A stretch of 64,000 bases of DNA from Azorinus chamasolen (lineage: Eukaryota > Mollusca > Bivalvia > Cardiida > Solecurtidae). Made by a program: the position numbers and the translations under genes. The notes under the pieces were generated by a model, which worked only from the letters and a program-made list of their open reading frames with translations, did not search any database and had not been told where the DNA came from. The stretch spans positions 74,794,106 through 74,858,105 of the forward strand of contig OY755243.1 in the NCBI GenBank assembly GCA_963576725.1. Direction: 5' to 3'. Every line of letters starts with the position of its first letter. The stretch's first letter is position 1. Positions 62,256 to 64,000 of the stretch are shown here, one piece after another.

Positions 62256-62559
62256 AGGGGTTCTAAAGTACATTGTAAACAGCCATCCTGAAACATGTGA
62301 TGTCATACTATTCTTACCGTCACGTCTTTGGTATACAAGATTGATGTTATTTCCCTTGTCTGCTAGATGCATACTAAATGGGCTACATTGAGAGAAAATG
62401 TTTCCTCAGGAGATCTACAATTATATTACTTGTCATAGACATAATACTGTTTACATGCCTCACCCTGGAGTACGTTAAACACGAAGGCACTTTGGTCTGG
62501 TCAGCATTGTTAGTTTGAACACATATTGTTTCCTTATTAGAGGACATTGGGTCGGGACA

Positions 62560-62760
62560 CAAGTTTTTACAACATTAGAATTCACCCTTCCCTTACAAAG
62601 TAATGACTGCATCGTTTCATTAACATTGCGTTTAGAAGATAAAGAAATAAATCTTTCAAATTACATTAGAAAACATAGCAGATCCTATAGGAGCTGTCTG
62701 ATTTGGGTCTATTCTGTTTGCAAATGCGTGAAAACGCATTTAAAAAACGGAAAGGGTTAA
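62560..62760 (-). mobile_element. Degenerate family A MITE
   Basis: TTAGAAAACATAGCAGATCC, TATAGGAGCTGTCTGATTTG and GGTCTATTCTGTTTGC are hairpin remains. It ends CGGAAAGGGTTAA. Confidence 0.65.
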
Positions 62761-62983
62761 GGGATGGTGAAAATTTGTTACTGAATAAAACTTTACAATA
62801 TCAAGATAATATAGCACGTTTGCGGCAAAAAGCATTTTTCTCAGAACACCATTTTCAACCTTTTACTACAAGAGTATTTATTTAGAAAAAATAACATTAT
62901 GGATATTAATCAGATTATTTTTTAATAATGGTATATGAACTCGGGAGTGTTTTGCTTTGACAAAAATTGTAGGATCAGATCTA
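62761..62983. other. No feature recognised
   Basis: AT-rich sequence between two MITE remains. Confidence 0.4.
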
Positions 62984-63070
62984 AGTCATTAGCAAACATA
63001 GCAGATCCTGCTCTGGATCTTCTGTGTTTGTAAAGGCGTAGAAAGGCGTATTTATGGAGTAAAGGGTTAA
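62984..63070 (-). mobile_element. Partial family D MITE
   Basis: AGCAAACATAGCAGATCCTG / TGGATCTTCTGTGTTTG hairpin and the end TTTATGGAGTAAAGGGTTAA. Confidence 0.65.
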
Positions 63071-63197
63071 ATTAAATCGTGTGGACCAGATATCAGACGC
63101 GCACGCTATATGCTATTAATATTAACGTGACAAATGTTTTTATCTGAGTTGAATGTCGCATACATTGCCCCTGCCTACTTTACAGCGATTATGGTTT

Positions 63198-63447
63198 TTA
63201 ACCCTTCGCTTGCTATTCGCGTCAATATACCTACCTGTAAATAGTGAAGACCCCGATGAGACAGCTCCTGCAGGAGCTGTCTCATCAGGGTCTGCACTAT
63301 TTACAAGTTCATTGTGCAACCAGTGCACTCCACAGCAGTGATTGCATAGCGAAATACTTGTACACAGTGACGATATATGTAATTATACAACAGGGCATGG
63401 GTAAAGAAGGAGACATGTATTTTAAAATTCAGCAAAAGAAGGATTAA
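63198..63447 (+). mobile_element. Family B MITE, complete
   Basis: TTAA on both sides, CCCTTCGCTTGCTATTCG lead, apex GACAGCTCCTGCAGGAGCTG at 63259-63279. Frames on both strands arise from the palindrome. Confidence 0.86.
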
Positions 63448-63464
63448 GTGCGGGAACTGAGTAT

Positions 63465-63555
63465 GCAAGTCTTTTGTAAACAGTGTAGACCCAGATAAAG
63501 GGATTCCTGAGAGAACCATTTGATCAAGGTCTACATTGTTTATCATAAAAACCAA
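63465..63555. mobile_element. Family L hairpin
   Basis: TTGTAAACAGTGTAGACCCA / GGTCTACATTGTTTATC around GATTCCTGAGAGAACC. Confidence 0.55.
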
Positions 63556-63879
63556 TTTGTTCAATCATAGATTCTGGTAAAGCCTGGTGTTTAAAGGGAA
63601 CAGTTAGTTCCAATTATTCTGCAGATTGGGGTTGTTGAACTTAAAGTTTTGCTATTTTTAATCCTCTCTGGTGAAAACAGCGTTCAAAACCAGGATTGTG
63701 TCCTTCATTCCCACTCATCTGATTTTAGCGTGAGATAGCAGCGGAAATTGCCTTTCTGTAATAATTAAGACCCTTGTCCATTATTAAGGAGAAAATGAGA
63801 GGACTGCTCAAATATTACCGACTCATTAAAAGCTGAAATAATGTACATGTACTTTCATATCTCAAATGACATGTTACAT

Positions 63880-64000
63880 TCGCACATCCTATATTTCCAT
63901 TCCTATTAAGTCTACTCAGTTACTATTAATGTAAGAAATAATGACATCATTAATATTAATTAGATTTACTGTTACAACAACACATGGACACAGGAATATT
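63880..64000 (-). mobile_element. Family D MITE, cut by window end
   Basis: GTAAGAAATAATGACATCAT, TAATATTAATTAG and ACACATGGACACAGG match the D body at 30785-30835. The hairpin would lie beyond the window. Confidence 0.55.

Noticed and set aside
63198..63447. Repeated short protein frames (MKTQMRQLLQELSHQGLHYLQ) at four places
   Set aside because: They coincide exactly with family B MITE hairpins. The frame and its reverse-strand partner both follow from the palindrome.

Overview
The window reads as intergenic DNA of a repeat-rich animal, most probably a marine bivalve mollusc. This is an inference from the kinds of repeats present: TTAA-flanked miniature transposons by the dozen, GGTCAAGGTCA-type long-unit tandem repeats next to GACC/GTCT microsatellites, an Ngaro-type tyrosine-recombinase retroelement with an SGNH hydrolase, a Penelope-like reverse transcriptase, and decayed LINEs. 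No bacterial operon structure exists, and I see no convincing host gene. Nearly all longer reading frames are decayed transposon proteins or accidental frames inside repeats.

Repeat family names used below. TTAA-type MITEs (flanked by TTAA, termini CCC..., probably piggyBac-like): A (TTAACCCTTTCCyTCAT...), B (TTAACCCTTCGCTTGC...), C (TTAACCCATTCCCTCAT...), D (TTAACCCTTTACTCCAT...), E (TTAACCCTTTCACCGCC...), I (hairpin AAACAGTTTGGATCC..., end GCGAAAGGGTTAA), L (hairpin GTAAACAGTGTAGACC), M (a single copy). TA-type MITEs (Tc1/mariner, pogo/Tigger-like ends): F (CAGTAAAACCTCTCTAAACC), F2 (same, then TATAACGG), F3 (CAGTTAAACCTCGATTATTC), F4 (CAGTAAAACACCACTAATGC), G (CAGTTGAACTTCGATATCTC). Others: H (palindrome ATGCTTATAAAACTTTTAG), J (CAGAGnTnCAGATAAG), N (hairpin GGACAGTGCAGCT...).

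Layout. 0-15 kb: MITEs, a 24-bp minisatellite (1.85-2.5 kb), the 3' end of a decayed L1-like LINE (4.4-5.4 kb), and a 2.2-kb element built of 156/162-bp tandem repeats (10.1-12.3 kb). 15.2-18.2 kb: a 5'-truncated minus-strand LINE with recognisable reverse transcriptase. 18-43 kb: MITEs in otherwise featureless AT-rich DNA, a second tandem-repeat element (22.8-24.2 kb), a tRNA-derived SINE (31.2 kb) and a 45-bp minisatellite inside a MITE (36.4 kb). 43.98-53.71 kb: a 9.7-kb segment bounded by matching inverted ends and flanked by TACGTA, with a second pair of inverted arms inside it, a decayed multi-part coding remnant on the plus strand (47.7-49.3 kb), a Penelope 3' end, a hAT-type element with a perfect 8-bp target duplication, and several N MITEs. 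55.2-60.5 kb: a second copy of the decayed coding family, then an Ngaro-like remnant (RNase H tail, tyrosine recombinase, SGNH hydrolase), then a 5'-truncated Penelope-like element, then a GC-rich repeat tract that may be the rest of the Ngaro 3' region. 60.5-64 kb: more MITEs.

The most interesting signals are (1) a shared central hairpin found inside MITE families whose outer ends differ, with a conserved strand asymmetry and a common GCTCC-NN-GGAGC apex that also appears in TA-type families; and (2) the 9.7-kb inverted-repeat-bounded segment that encloses a coding remnant of a dispersed invertebrate protein family of unknown function.
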